Shown piece after piece: positions 36,792-46,423 of a DNA stretch of 64,000 nt. The stretch's first letter is position 1, and every line of letters starts with the position of its first letter. The position numbers were made by a program, and so were the translations under genes. The notes under the pieces were generated by a model. It was not told the DNA's origin and searched no databases. It was given only the letters and a program-made list of their open reading frames with translations. Origin of the DNA: Leptospirales bacterium (lineage in GTDB: Bacteria; Spirochaetota; Leptospiria; Leptospirales; Leptospiraceae); assembly GCA_013297885.1 (NCBI GenBank), contig JAAFIR010000003.1:124001-188000 (forward strand). Reading direction: 5' to 3'.

Positions 36792-38567
36792 ATGGATAAT
36801 TTATTAGAGTTACCTGAATTACAAAAAATTATAGCAATTGGTAAAGCAAATTCAGAAGTATCTTATGATGAAATTAATGAAATTTTACCAGATAAAATTT
36901 TAAACTCAGAAAAAATTGATGATGTTTTCACTCTTCTTCATGAATTGGGAATTGATGTTGTCGAAGAATATTCTAAAAAGTCCCTTGAAAATCATCAACC
37001 ATCTACTATTGAAGAAAAAAAAGAAAAAAAAGAAAGAGATGAAAAACCTGCAAAAAAGAAAAAAGAACCTGCAGGAAATGGAAACTCTGAAGATCCAATA
37101 AGACTTTATTTAAAAGAAATAGGAAAAGTTAGTTTAATTTCTGGTGAAACAGAAATTTTCTTAGCAAAAAGAATTGAGAAGGGTGAAAAAATAATTGAGG
37201 AAACTATTCTTTCTTCTAGCATTCTTCGTGCAAACTTCACAAAACTAATGCCTAAAATTAAATCAAAAAAAATCCGTGTTCATGAATTAGTAAAAGTAGA
37301 TAAACTATATGCATTAAATAATTTTGAATCTGATAAATTAGAAAAAATATTTTTTCACAATATGGAAATCATTCAAAATGAAGAAAAAACTTTTATTGAG
37401 TCCATGAACAAAATTAAAAAATATTCAGAGAACTCAAAAAAATATAAAGAACTAAAAGAAAAAATTGAAATAACCCATACCAAAATAGAAACTGCAGCTC
37501 GTCAAATTGGAGTATCTCAAAGAGAGATACAAAAAATTTCACAAAAAATCAAATCAATGGTTTTTAGAATCAAAGAGATAGATAGACATTTTTTAAAAAT
37601 CAAAGCTAGATATGGTCATGATGTAAAAGAAATAAAAGCATTTAACCGTTTTATAGAAAAAAACGAAAACATGGATGAGATTGAAAAATTAATGGGTGTA
37701 GATATTGATGAAGTAAGAGAAGTCATCAAAGACATCCGTAATAATGAAAGAAAACTCCGCAGGATGGAACAAGAAGCTGGTTCAACAACAGCAGAAATCA
37801 AAGACTGGGGTGAAAAAATCATGAAAGGTGAAAGAGAAATTGCACAAGCCAAAAAAGAATTGGTAAAAGCAAATCTCCGTCTAGTTGTTTCAATTGCAAA
37901 ACGTTATGCAAACCGAGGAATGCATTTTTTTGATTTAATCCAAGAAGGCAACATCGGTTTAATAAAAGCAGTTGATAAATTTGAATACAAAAAAGGTTTT
38001 AAATTTTCTACTTATGCAACTTGGTGGATTCGCCAAGCAATCACAAGAGCAATTTCAGACCAAGCAAGAACCATCCGTGTACCTGTTCATATGATTGAAC
38101 AAGTGAACAAAGTTGTTCGTGAGCAAAGATTATTCGTTCAAGAATTTGGCAGGGACCCAACTAATGAAGAAATTTCTGAAAGACTTGGTTGGCCTGTTGC
38201 AAAAGTGAAAGCTGTAAAAAGTGTTGGTAAAGAGCCAATCTCACTTGAAATACCAGTTGGAACAGAAGAAGACTCTGAGCTTGGAGATTTCATCGAAGAC
38301 AAAGAAGTTGAATCACCACTTAACTCTGCTGCTGGTTCAATTCTAGCAGAACAAATCCGACAAGTTCTTCACACACTTCCAGCTCGTGAACAAAAAGTTA
38401 TTAGAATGCGTTTTGGTTTGGATGATGGTTATGCTCAAACACTAGAAGAGGTTGGTTATCAATTTAAAGTTACTAGAGAACGTATTCGTCAAATTGAGGC
38501 AAAGGCTCTCAGAAGACTTCGTCACCCAAGTAGATCTAAAAAGTTAAAAGACTATATTGTAGATTAA
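36792..38567 (+). CDS. rpoD: RNA polymerase primary sigma factor (sigma-70)
   Basis: 591 aa. Region 1.1-like N-terminus, then a Lys/Glu-rich linker (residues about 76-96), region 1.2 ([20 protein letters not shown]) and a long non-conserved insert to about residue 340. The hallmark segments are [20 protein letters not shown] then [20 protein letters not shown] (region 2), [20 protein letters not shown] (region 2.3-2.4), [12 protein letters not shown] (region 3), and [20 protein letters not shown] near the C-terminus (region 4.2). It is the housekeeping sigma factor and the last gene of the operon. A class-A repeat follows the stop within about five bases. Confidence 0.97.
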   Translation: MDNLLELPELQKIIAIGKANSEVSYDEINEILPDKILNSEKIDDVFTLLHELGIDVVEEYSKKSLENHQPSTIEEKKEKKERDEKPAKKKKEPAGNGNSEDPIRLYLKEIGKVSLISGETEIFLAKRIEKGEKIIEETILSSSILRANFTKLMPKIKSKKIRVHELVKVDKLYALNNFESDKLEKIFFHNMEIIQNEEKTFIESMNKIKKYSENSKKYKELKEKIEITHTKIETAARQIGVSQREIQKISQKIKSMVFRIKEIDRHFLKIKARYGHDVKEIKAFNRFIEKNENMDEIEKLMGVDIDEVREVIKDIRNNERKLRRMEQEAGSTTAEIKDWGEKIMKGEREIAQAKKELVKANLRLVVSIAKRYANRGMHFFDLIQEGNIGLIKAVDKFEYKKGFKFSTYATWWIRQAITRAISDQARTIRVPVHMIEQVNKVVREQRLFVQEFGRDPTNEEISERLGWPVAKVKAVKSVGKEPISLEIPVGTEEDSELGDFIEDKEVESPLNSAAGSILAEQIRQVLHTLPAREQKVIRMRFGLDDGYAQTLEEVGYQFKVTRERIRQIEAKALRRLRHPSRSKKLKDYIVD

Positions 38568-38571
38568 TTTT

Positions 38572-38675
38572 TGGGCGAATTTTTGCTATTGCAAAAAACA
38601 CGCTCTCAGCTACTTCTTTAGACAGTGTGTTGCAACCCATTGTCTAAAGAACCGCTTCGATCGTTTTCGCTAGAA
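38572..38675 (-). repeat. Intergenic two-hairpin element, class A copy 5
   Basis: In minus orientation: TAGCGAAAACGATCGAAGCG, arm TTCTTTAGACA (38641-38651 complement, 38614-38624), GTAGCTGAGAGCGTG, then a 7-bp stem GCAAAAA/TTTTTGC (38580-38597) and end TTCGCCCAA. It begins about five bases after rpoD; on the plus strand its short stem could serve as the rpoD terminator although no T run follows. Confidence 0.8.
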
Positions 38676-38747
38676 TAGAAAAAATTTTATAGAACATTTT
38701 ATTTTATTAAACTTAATTCTTCATTAAAATAGAAAGAAGAAAAAGAG

Positions 38748-38780
38748 GGACTGACTTAATTTTGGAGGGAAAGTCAGTCC
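38748..38780 (-). terminator. 10-bp stem, terminator-like only on the minus strand
   Basis: GGACTGACTT (38748-38757) pairs perfectly with AAGTCAGTCC (38771-38780). On the minus strand it is followed by CTCTTTTTCTTCTTTC, but no minus-strand gene lies upstream. On the plus strand it could be a leader structure of the lipoprotein gene 114 bases further on. Confidence 0.4.
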
Positions 38781-38893
38781 TAAATTCAGACACACAATTT
38801 ATCTTAATTTAATTTTCGACATGTACGAACTTTTCCCATTATAAATTTAATTTTTTCTTGTATAATTTTTTCATTCAGTACACTTAAAAACAA

Positions 38894-39541
38894 ATGAAGA
38901 AATTATTTTTAATTATGTCTCTTATTTTTTGTAATAATTGTTTTGAGTATGAGGAAACAATAAATTTTAAAAAAGGATTTTCAGGATTTGTGGAAATTTC
39001 ATATACAGTTCCACTTCACAATAAATCTGAAACTTCTTTAATTAAATTTTTACCTATCACTGAAAACGAAATCAATAATAGAATTAACAAAGGTCTATTT
39101 AGTAAAAATTTAAAAGTCAAAGATTTTAATATGAGGATTTTAGATAAAACTGAAATAGATGGAATGTTTTCAAAAAAAGCAAAAGTAAATTATAAATTAG
39201 ATTTTGGAGATATAACTATTTTAGATGGAGTCTTAATAGGTTCCATATTTATAAAAAAGAAAAATCAAAATTCAATAAGCATAAAAAGAGAATTTAAATC
39301 TGTCTTAAAAACAATAGATCAAAATTCAACTACAGGTGAGAAAAAAATTTTTTCTGAAACTGCAAGACTTTTAGGTGATGGTCATATTTTATTTAAAGTA
39401 AACTTCCCACTAACTTCAGAATGTAGGTCTAATAAAGGCGAAATTAGTCTTGGAAATTTGAATTATAAACTCCCATTAATTGAAACAATTGAAAAAGTTG
39501 GTAATAAGTCTTGGGACTATTCTATCACAACGATTTATTAG
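38894..39541 (+). CDS. Putative lipoprotein of unknown function
   Basis: 215 aa. MKKLFLIMSLIFCNNCFEYE is a signal peptide with two cysteines (13 and 16), either of which could be the lipidated one. The body is beta-rich with no motif I recognise; it contains SGFVEISYTVPLHNKSETSL and LLGDGHILFKVNFPLTSECR. It ends one base before the start of the hybrid kinase gene, so it is co-transcribed and may modify that kinase's input signal at the periplasmic side. Confidence 0.7.
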   Translation: MKKLFLIMSLIFCNNCFEYEETINFKKGFSGFVEISYTVPLHNKSETSLIKFLPITENEINNRINKGLFSKNLKVKDFNMRILDKTEIDGMFSKKAKVNYKLDFGDITILDGVLIGSIFIKKKNQNSISIKREFKSVLKTIDQNSTTGEKKIFSETARLLGDGHILFKVNFPLTSECRSNKGEISLGNLNYKLPLIETIEKVGNKSWDYSITTIY

Positions 39542-39542
39542 T

Positions 39543-41255
39543 ATGAAATTTAAAACTGAAACAAAAAAGTTTATTCCAACAAATGTAAGTAGGATTATTT
39601 TAGGAATATTTCTTGCAATTTTTTCCTTTCATAAAAATTTTTTAGATTTATTTTATTTTGCCTTAATGTGTAATTTTTTTTCAACATTATGGTTTATAAT
39701 TTATCATTTTAATATTATTGACCCTACTAAATATCCCAAAATTGAATTTTTCCCAACTTTTGTAGATGTTTTGATGATTTCTTATATGGTGGCATCTACA
39801 GGTGGACCTGACTCTTTTGCTATCGCAGCCTATTTTTATATGACAGCAGTTTGTTCATTAAATACAAAAATTAATCAAGGTCTTTTTTCTGTTGTTTTGA
39901 GTATAATTTCATTAATTACAATTTCAATTGTGATGTATTTTGATTTATTTTCTAGAACATCTTTTACAGGTTTTATTTATGAGAAAAATTTGTTTATTTA
40001 TCTACTTTCAAATACAATAAATATATTATTTAATATTTCTATTTATTTTACAATTCACTCTTTAATTAAAAAAAATGAAGAGCTCTATTTAAAATCACAA
40101 GGGGAAAAACAAAAAGCAGAAAAAGCAAATCAATTAAAAAATGAAATTTTAGCAAATATGAGTCATGAAATTCGCACACCTATGAATGCAATTTTAGGAA
40201 TTACTAATCATCTAATTGATGAAGAAAAAAATTCTAGTTCACTAGAAAGTTTAAATATTTTAAAATTTTCTGCTGATCAACTTTTAGTAATAATAAATGA
40301 TATTTTGGATTTAAGTAAAATTGATGAAGGTAAAGTAGTTTTTGAAAAAATTGATTTTTCTTTAAAAACACTAATAGGAAATATTATTAAATTAAATTTG
40401 TCAAAAGCAATTGATAAACAAATTCAATTAAATTTTGAATTTGATGAATCTATACCCAAAAAAATTATTGGAGATCCCACTAGACTTGCTCAAATTTTAA
40501 ATAACTTAATCAGTAATTCAATCAAATTTACAGAAAAAGGAGAAGTAAAATTAAAAATCGTTCAGCTAAAAAACACAACTGAATTTACAAATATTCATTT
40601 TTTAATAAAAGATTCTGGGATTGGAATTCCAGAAGATAAATTTGAATTTATTTTTGAAAAATTTAACCAAGCTTCAACTGAAACAACCAGAAAATTTGGA
40701 GGAACTGGACTAGGACTTTCAATTGTAAAAAAACTAATTCAATTAATGGGATCTGATATTGGAGTTAAATCAAAGTTAAATGAAGGTTCTGAATTTTATT
40801 TTTTAATCAATTTTCCTATTTCCAAAAATCATGATACCGAACCAAAGTTAACCAAACTAAACTTATTAGAGAAAAATTTATTTGGATTAAAAATTTTACT
40901 TGTAGATGATAATGAAATTAATATTAAAATCGCAAAAAAATTCTTAGATAAATGGAATACAAAAATAATAACAGCTACTAATGGTAAAGAAGCTATTGAA
41001 ATATATTTAAAGAATAATGATTATTTTGATTTAATTTTAATGGATTTACAAATGCCAATTATGGATGGTTACGAAGCTTCTAAAACAATTTTAGAATACC
41101 AAAAATCATCCAAAAAAATTCCCATTTTTGCTTTAACTGCAGATGCAATGCTTGACACTAAAGAAAAAGTAAAATCGATTGGGATTCAAGATTTAATTAC
41201 AAAACCATTTAAACCAGATGATTTATTTGCAAAGCTATCTAACTTAAACCAGTAG
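39543..41255 (+). CDS. Hybrid sensor histidine kinase/response regulator
   Basis: 570 aa. I use ATG 39543, one base after the lipoprotein stop; the upstream start at 39480 would overlap by 62 bp and add an unlikely N-terminus. About five to six membrane helices (residues 15-170) form the sensor part with little extracytoplasmic loop. The dimerisation H box is NMSHEIRTPMNAILGITNHL near residue 205. The ATPase has NNLISNSIKFTEKG, DSGIGIPEDKF and GGTGLGLSIVKKL. The C-terminal receiver has LLVDDNEINI near 455, the phospho-acceptor in LILMDLQMPIMDGYEA, and ALTADAM and TKPFKPD. There is no output domain or HPt, so a separate phosphotransfer partner is needed. Confidence 0.93.
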   Translation: MKFKTETKKFIPTNVSRIILGIFLAIFSFHKNFLDLFYFALMCNFFSTLWFIIYHFNIIDPTKYPKIEFFPTFVDVLMISYMVASTGGPDSFAIAAYFYMTAVCSLNTKINQGLFSVVLSIISLITISIVMYFDLFSRTSFTGFIYEKNLFIYLLSNTINILFNISIYFTIHSLIKKNEELYLKSQGEKQKAEKANQLKNEILANMSHEIRTPMNAILGITNHLIDEEKNSSSLESLNILKFSADQLLVIINDILDLSKIDEGKVVFEKIDFSLKTLIGNIIKLNLSKAIDKQIQLNFEFDESIPKKIIGDPTRLAQILNNLISNSIKFTEKGEVKLKIVQLKNTTEFTNIHFLIKDSGIGIPEDKFEFIFEKFNQASTETTRKFGGTGLGLSIVKKLIQLMGSDIGVKSKLNEGSEFYFLINFPISKNHDTEPKLTKLNLLEKNLFGLKILLVDDNEINIKIAKKFLDKWNTKIITATNGKEAIEIYLKNNDYFDLILMDLQMPIMDGYEASKTILEYQKSSKKIPIFALTADAMLDTKEKVKSIGIQDLITKPFKPDDLFAKLSNLNQ

Positions 41256-41670
41256 AGCCAAAACCTTTTTCACCACGTTCTGAATCAGAAAGAGAATCAA
41301 CTTCTTCTATTTGAAATTGAGGTAAACTTAAAATCACAAGTTGAGCAATTCTAGTTTTTGCTTCTAATAAAAAATCTTTATCAGTTAAATTTAAAAGAGG
41401 AACTAAAATTTCTCCTCTATAATCTGCATCAATAGTACCAGGAGAGTTTGGAATAATGATTTTATTTTTTGTGGAAAAACCAGATCTAGGTCGAACATCA
41501 GCAAAATAACCAAATGGAATTTCCATAGAAAAACCAGTTGAGACAAGAATCACTTCGTTTTTTTTTAATAAGACTTCTTCATATGAATATATATCCATTC
41601 CTGCTGCTTCTAAAGATTTTCTTTCTGGTAAGACCGAATCTAAAAAAAGTTTTTTAAATTTAACAATCAT
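41239..41670 (-). CDS. dut: dUTP diphosphatase
   Basis: 143 aa trimeric dUTPase hydrolysing dUTP to dUMP. All five motifs are visible: AAGMDIYSYE (1), RPRSGFSTKN (2), GTIDADYRGEILVPLLN (3, with the catalytic Asp), RIAQLVIL (4) and RGEKGFGSTG (5). It protects DNA from uracil and supplies dUMP for dTMP. The start overlaps the M16 peptidase stop by 4 bp, so it is the distal gene of the pnp operon. Its stop overlaps the convergent kinase gene by 17 bp. Confidence 0.97.
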   Translation of the reverse strand: MIVKFKKLFLDSVLPERKSLEAAGMDIYSYEEVLLKKNEVILVSTGFSMEIPFGYFADVRPRSGFSTKNKIIIPNSPGTIDADYRGEILVPLLNLTDKDFLLEAKTRIAQLVILSLPQFQIEEVDSLSDSERGEKGFGSTGLS

Positions 41671-42935
41671 ATTTTTGTGCTAAAATTTTGAATTTCTTTT
41701 TGGCTAAAATCACCAATTCCAGTGAGATGTAAATTCTCAACTGAATAAATTTTACCGATTAATTCGTTTAATTCTTTTTTAGTAATGGAATACAATTCCT
41801 TGATTCTATCTTCATAAGTATAAAAATTTCCAAAATACATTTCTTGGTAAGCAATATCATTCATTCTGGCGTCAACATTTTCATAACTGATAGAAAGATT
41901 TCCTTTTTGATTTGATTTAATAAATTCTAATTCTTTTTCTGTAATACCTTTTTCTTTTAAGTGTATTACTTCATCTATAATACTTTTTAAAGCAGCTTTA
42001 AAAGTAGATTTTGATGTGCTGCAAGAAATAGTAAAAATACCTGTTCCAAAATAACTAGATGGAAATGCAGAAATGTTATAACAATATGCTTTTTCTTCTC
42101 TAATTTTTTGAAATAGCCGAGAAGAAATTCCCCCTCCAAAAATTCCAGATAAAGCACCAAGCCTAACAGCTGATTTAAAATCTCTAGGCAAACCCTCAGC
42201 TCCAAGTAAAAAACTAACTTGTTCTAGTTTCTTTTTGGTAAAAAATTTATTATATGTTTTTTTTATTTCGGAGTGATTAGTTGGAAATTCAGAATTTTTT
42301 CTTTTTTTTGAAAAATATTTTTCTGCTAATTCCTTAACTTCTTCAATTGAATAATCTCCTGCTAAAGATAAAATCATTCTATTTGGAGTATAATGTTTTT
42401 CGTAAAAAGTTCTCAATGATTTTTCATTTGCTGTCTCAACAGATTCTTTTGTTCCAATTATATCTAAACCAAGAGATTTTCCAGAAAAAATATTTTTAAA
42501 ATATTGATCATATACAAATTCATCAGGTGAATCAATATAAGATTTCATTTCTTCTAGAATAACCTTTGATTCTGAACTAATATCATTTTTATCAAGCAAT
42601 GGATCAAATACCATATCAGATAAAATATCTAGAGATAATTTTAGATCATCTTTGGAAGCAGTTATAAAAAAATTTGTATATTCTCTAGAAGTGACTGCAT
42701 TAAAGTAGCCACCAACTCTTTCAATTTCTTCGGCTTGTTTTTTTGCTGTTCTTTTTTTTGTGCCTTTAAAAAGCATATGTTCCACAAAATGAGTGTAACC
42801 AAGTTCAGAAGCTGTTTCATATCTTGAACCCATTTTGACCCAAAGGCCAACAGATAAAGATGTGGCATTTGGGATTTTTTGGTATAAAATTTTTAATGAA
42901 TTATTTAAATTAAAATTATATAATTTAAAATCCAT
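41667..42935 (-). CDS. M16-family zinc metallopeptidase
   Basis: 422 aa, pitrilysin/insulinase family, processing-protease type. The inverted zinc motif HFVEHMLFKGT (His-x-x-Glu-His) lies near residue 46 and the distal Glu is expected about 70-80 residues further (VILEEMKSYIDSPDEFVYDQ). The C-terminal half contains GLPRDFKSAVRLGALSGIFG and GGGISSRLFQKIREEKAYCY, typical of the non-catalytic half. It has no signal peptide, so it is cytoplasmic. Its neighbours are pnp (one-base overlap) and dut; this order is common in leptospires and other bacteria. Confidence 0.95.
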   Translation of the reverse strand: MDFKLYNFNLNNSLKILYQKIPNATSLSVGLWVKMGSRYETASELGYTHFVEHMLFKGTKKRTAKKQAEEIERVGGYFNAVTSREYTNFFITASKDDLKLSLDILSDMVFDPLLDKNDISSESKVILEEMKSYIDSPDEFVYDQYFKNIFSGKSLGLDIIGTKESVETANEKSLRTFYEKHYTPNRMILSLAGDYSIEEVKELAEKYFSKKRKNSEFPTNHSEIKKTYNKFFTKKKLEQVSFLLGAEGLPRDFKSAVRLGALSGIFGGGISSRLFQKIREEKAYCYNISAFPSSYFGTGIFTISCSTSKSTFKAALKSIIDEVIHLKEKGITEKELEFIKSNQKGNLSISYENVDARMNDIAYQEMYFGNFYTYEDRIKELYSITKKELNELIGKIYSVENLHLTGIGDFSQKEIQNFSTKI

Positions 42936-45040
42936 TAGTCATGAGATTCGGGAGACATTGCATCTTTTCTAGATAAATCAATTTTACCTTGTCTATCAAT
43001 TCCAAGAACTTTTACAGGGACAATTTCTCCTTCTTTGATATAATCTTTAACTGATTGAACTCTTTTAAAATCAATTTTAGAAATATGACAAAGACCTTCT
43101 TTACCTGGTAAAATTTCTATAAATGCACCAAAATCAGTGATTCTTTTTACTTTACCTTGATAAATTTTTCCAACTTCGATTTCAGCAAACATTCCTTCAA
43201 TAATTGAAATTGCTTTTTCAGCTGACTCTGAATCAGAACTAGAAATTGTAACTTTTCCATCATCATCAATATTTATTTCAGCTTTAGATTGTTCAATAAT
43301 CGAACGAATATTTTTTCCACCTGGTCCAATTAATTCACCAATTCTGTCTTTAGGAATCATTTTCACAGTAATACGAGGAGCAGTTTTAGATAAGTTTTCT
43401 GCTGAAGTTGTAATAGCTTTTTCCATTTGGTCTAAGATATGGTTACGACCTTTTTCAGCTTGGAGAATTGCTTTTTCAAGAATGTCCCAACCTACTCCAG
43501 TAATTTTTAAATCCATTTGAAATGCTGTGATACCTTTTCTTGTTCCTGCTAATTTAAAATCCATATCTCCAAAATGATCTTCAATTCCTGCAATATCAGA
43601 TAATACTGCAAATTCATTTTTTGGAGAAGTAATTAAACCCATTGCAACACCTGCAACAGCAGCTTTTATTGGAACTCCACCAGCCATCATTGCAAGTGAA
43701 CCACTACATACAGATGCCATCGAACTTGAACCATTCGATTCTAAAATTTCTGAAACTAAACGAATCGAGTAAGGAAATTCCTGGAAGCTAGGCAATACTG
43801 CTTTTAACGCACGTTCAGCTAAATTTCCGTGTCCTATTTCTCTTCTTCCTGGACCTGAAGATTTTTTTACTTCACCAACTGAAAAAGCTGGAAAGTTATA
43901 ATGCAACATAAAGTTCTTTTCTTTTTGACCTTCGATAGTTTCATATCTTTGGTTATCAGCAACTGTTCCAAGTGTCATCACACCAAGTGATTGAGTTTGT
44001 CCTCTTGTAAATAAAGATGAACCATGCACTGAAGGTAAAATATTTATTTCACAAGAAATATCTCTAATTTCATCCAGCTTTCGTCCATCGTAACGAAGGC
44101 TTTCATTAAAGATCATGTCTCTAACAGCTTCTGCTTCTAATTCATGTAAATAATTTTTAATATCTTTAATTTCTAAATCAAGTTTATTTAAGGATTTAAA
44201 ATGTTCAACTGTTTGTTTATTAATATCTGAAATAGATTTTGAACGAGTGCTTTTATCAGAATTTTTATTTGCAGTAACAATTTTATCAAAAGCTAATTTT
44301 CTGACTTCTGATAATGTTTCTTGATTTTTTTCTTTAATTTTGATTTCACGCTTTGGTTTATTGATTGATTTAGCAAAATCTATTTGGTGTTGTACTGAAC
44401 TTTTTATAAATTCGTGTGCAAATTTTATTGCCTCAATTAATTCTTTATTAGTTAATTCTTTACACTCACCTTCAATCATAACAATTGAATCAATTGTTCC
44501 AGCAACAACTATGTCTAAATCTGACTGAGCAATTAAGGTTGTGTCAGGATTATGAATCAAGTTCCCTTTGATGCGTCCAATTCTAACCCCAGCAAGAGGT
44601 CCGTTAAAAGGAATATCAGATGCCATCAGACAAGCAGAAGCAGCACAAATTGCATGACCATGTGTTGAAACAGTTTTGTCAGCAGATAGAACAGTCACTT
44701 GAACTTGAACTTCACAAAAATATCCTTCAGGAAACATAGGACGAATTGGTCTATCTATAAGTCTGGAGATTAAAATTTCATTTTCAGAAGGTTTGGATTC
44801 TCTTTTAATATAGCCACCAGGAATCCTGCCTACAGAATACATTTTTTCAGTATATTCACAAGTTAGTGGGAAAAAGTCTTGACCTTCTTTTGAATCATCA
44901 GTTGCACAAACTGTAGCTAATATGACAAGGTTACCTTGTTTATAGACAACAGAACCATCGGCTTGTTTTGCCCAATGTCCTGTTTCCATGACATGGTCTA
45001 GACCATTATAATTTCTTGTCTCAGCGATTTTTGTCACCAT
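42935..45040 (-). CDS. pnp: Polyribonucleotide nucleotidyltransferase
   Basis: 701 aa, phosphorolytic 3'-5' exoribonuclease of RNA turnover. Two RNase PH-like halves are present; the first has [20 protein letters not shown] and [20 protein letters not shown], the second has [33 protein letters not shown] and [13 protein letters not shown] (catalytic Asp region). The C-terminus has a KH domain ([20 protein letters not shown], then GKNIRSII) and an S1 domain ([20 protein letters not shown]) ending near residue 695. It is 3 bases after rpsO in the same operon, the conserved rpsO-pnp pair in which rpsO-pnp mRNA levels are commonly autoregulated. Confidence 0.97.
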   Translation of the reverse strand: MVTKIAETRNYNGLDHVMETGHWAKQADGSVVYKQGNLVILATVCATDDSKEGQDFFPLTCEYTEKMYSVGRIPGGYIKRESKPSENEILISRLIDRPIRPMFPEGYFCEVQVQVTVLSADKTVSTHGHAICAASACLMASDIPFNGPLAGVRIGRIKGNLIHNPDTTLIAQSDLDIVVAGTIDSIVMIEGECKELTNKELIEAIKFAHEFIKSSVQHQIDFAKSINKPKREIKIKEKNQETLSEVRKLAFDKIVTANKNSDKSTRSKSISDINKQTVEHFKSLNKLDLEIKDIKNYLHELEAEAVRDMIFNESLRYDGRKLDEIRDISCEINILPSVHGSSLFTRGQTQSLGVMTLGTVADNQRYETIEGQKEKNFMLHYNFPAFSVGEVKKSSGPGRREIGHGNLAERALKAVLPSFQEFPYSIRLVSEILESNGSSSMASVCSGSLAMMAGGVPIKAAVAGVAMGLITSPKNEFAVLSDIAGIEDHFGDMDFKLAGTRKGITAFQMDLKITGVGWDILEKAILQAEKGRNHILDQMEKAITTSAENLSKTAPRITVKMIPKDRIGELIGPGGKNIRSIIEQSKAEINIDDDGKVTISSSDSESAEKAISIIEGMFAEIEVGKIYQGKVKRITDFGAFIEILPGKEGLCHISKIDFKRVQSVKDYIKEGEIVPVKVLGIDRQGKIDLSRKDAMSPESHD

Positions 45041-45043
45041 GGA

Positions 45044-45310
45044 CTATTTTCTTAAACCAAGTTTTTTTACTAACTCTCTGTATCTTAAAATATTCTTATT
45101 TTTTAAATAATCTAGTAGTTTTTTTCTTTGACTAACTAGAATTAAAAGACCTCTTCTTGATTGATGATCTTTTTTATTTTTTCCAAAATGCAAATTCAAG
45201 TCATTGATTCTTGCATTGATTAAAGAAATTTGAACTTCTGGTGAAGCTGTATCTTGTTCAGATTGTTTATTATCTGAAATAATTTGTTTTTTTTGTTCTG
45301 CTATAATCAT
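45044..45310 (-). CDS. rpsO: 30S ribosomal protein S15
   Basis: 88 aa, the normal size. Family sequence is [20 protein letters not shown] then [20 protein letters not shown] and [21 protein letters not shown]15 binds the 16S rRNA central domain early in 30S assembly and often regulates its own translation through leader structure. Sits between truB and pnp, as in many bacteria. The 32-base spacer after truB has no obvious hairpin terminator. Confidence 0.97.
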   Translation of the reverse strand: MIIAEQKKQIISDNKQSEQDTASPEVQISLINARINDLNLHFGKNKKDHQSRRGLLILVSQRKKLLDYLKNKNILRYRELVKKLGLRK

Positions 45311-45342
45311 TTTTTGTCTAATTCTCGTATTTTTATTCCAAG

Positions 45343-46245
45343 TTATTTTTTGACATTGCCTTGAAAAGGAATATTTGTTTTTCCTTGAAAAACTTTTTTA
45401 TAATTGTACAATGTTTCATTTTGTTTATTACACCAAGCGAGTAAAAAACCATTTTCATCTTGAATCAAAAATTCTTTTGGAATTATGTCCAATTTAATCT
45501 GAGCACCGTTTAAAATTCTATCTCTTAAATTTGTCTTAATAATTGGAATGGGTAACATTTTTTCTAATTCAAAAAATTTATTTCGATTTTCTAAAATTTC
45601 TTCAATTGTAAATGAGTCTTCCAATTTAAAATTAGAAATTTTTGTCCTTTTTAAATTTTTTACATACATAGGAAAATTTAATTTTTCAGATAAATCCATA
45701 ACTAATTTTCGAATATAAGTTCCAGAGCTAACTTTTACTTTTAATTCAAAACCATGTTCAGTTAAATTTTCGAAATCCAATTCATAAATTTTTATATTCC
45801 TTTTTTTTTCTTCAAATGAAATATTTTGTCTAAACAATTCTGATTGTCTAACTCCACCAATTTTTAATGCAGAAACTTTTGGTGCAATTTGAATTTCAGT
45901 TTCTTGAATTTTTAAAATTTCAGTTTTGATTAATTCAAGATTGTCAAAATAAAATTGGTTTATTTTTTCTATATTCCATTCTGAGAGTACCGTTCCGTCT
46001 CTATCACCTGAGTCAGTTGATTTTCCAAATTCAACACTAGCGATATATTCTTTATCTGAATGTAAAAAAGTTTCTGAAAAAGCAGTAAATTCTCCAAAAG
46101 GTAAAATCATTAAACCATTTGCAAATTTATCTAATGTTCCTGTGTGACCAATTTTTTTTAAGTTTAATTTTTTCTTAAGTGTAATTACTAAATCAGATGA
46201 AGTAATATTTTCTTGTTTATTTATGAGGTAGAAGCCGGAAAGCAT
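45343..46245 (-). CDS. truB: tRNA pseudouridine(55) synthase
   Basis: 300 aa. TruB isomerises U55 in the T loop of tRNAs. The catalytic segment [20 protein letters not shown] near residue 34 contains the catalytic Asp40. [17 protein letters not shown] at the start, [16 protein letters not shown] and [17 protein letters not shown] near 175 are family features. The C-terminal PUA-like tail is short and divergent. In this order (rimP-nusA-infB-rbfA-truB-rpsO-pnp) truB would follow rbfA directly; here about 2 kb intervenes (46246-48300), so it now needs its own promoter. The start codon is ATG 46245. Confidence 0.95.
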   Translation of the reverse strand: MLSGFYLINKQENITSSDLVITLKKKLNLKKIGHTGTLDKFANGLMILPFGEFTAFSETFLHSDKEYIASVEFGKSTDSGDRDGTVLSEWNIEKINQFYFDNLELIKTEILKIQETEIQIAPKVSALKIGGVRQSELFRQNISFEEKKRNIKIYELDFENLTEHGFELKVKVSSGTYIRKLVMDLSEKLNFPMYVKNLKRTKISNFKLEDSFTIEEILENRNKFFELEKMLPIPIIKTNLRDRILNGAQIKLDIIPKEFLIQDENGFLLAWCNKQNETLYNYKKVFQGKTNIPFQGNVKK

Positions 46246-46423
46246 TTCTAAAACTATGTTTTTTTTTAAATGACTAATGAATAATGAAAAATAGAAGATT
46301 AGAAATTTTATTTGAAAAATCTGAACTGATTAGTGTTCCTGTTCAGATTTAAGACAGTAAAAAAGTTAACACATATTCATATTCTCCTTGACTTATTTAT
46401 TCTAAATATATAAAGCTATAAAA
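46246..46423. promoter_or_regulatory. Divergent promoter region between truB and the repeat lipoprotein
   Basis: 178 bases that must now drive truB-rpsO-pnp leftward and the lipoprotein rightward. TTGACT at 46388-46393 with TATAAA at 46409-46414 (15-base spacing) is a possible rightward promoter, but it lies very close to the ATG at 46424. A 10-bp stem sits between. No strong ribosome-binding site precedes ATG 46424. Confidence 0.35.
46317..46350. repeat. 10-bp inverted repeat upstream of the truB start
   Basis: AAATCTGAAC (46317-46326) with GTTCAGATTT (46341-46350), 14-base loop. It could be a leader structure for truB or a remnant terminator from the original rbfA-truB junction. Confidence 0.45.

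Larger units (their letters stand above)
38568..38893. other. Gap after rpoD with a repeat element and a second stem
   Basis: About 326 bases. Holds a class-A element (38572-38675), a 10-bp stem at 38748-38780 and the promoter region of the following lipoprotein gene. No coding frame is credible here. Confidence 0.6.

Noticed and set aside
39480-39542. Upstream start of the hybrid kinase overlapping the lipoprotein gene by 62 bp
   Set aside because: ATG 39543 directly follows the stop of the lipoprotein and avoids an improbable overlap; the extra residues carry no membrane or signal feature.
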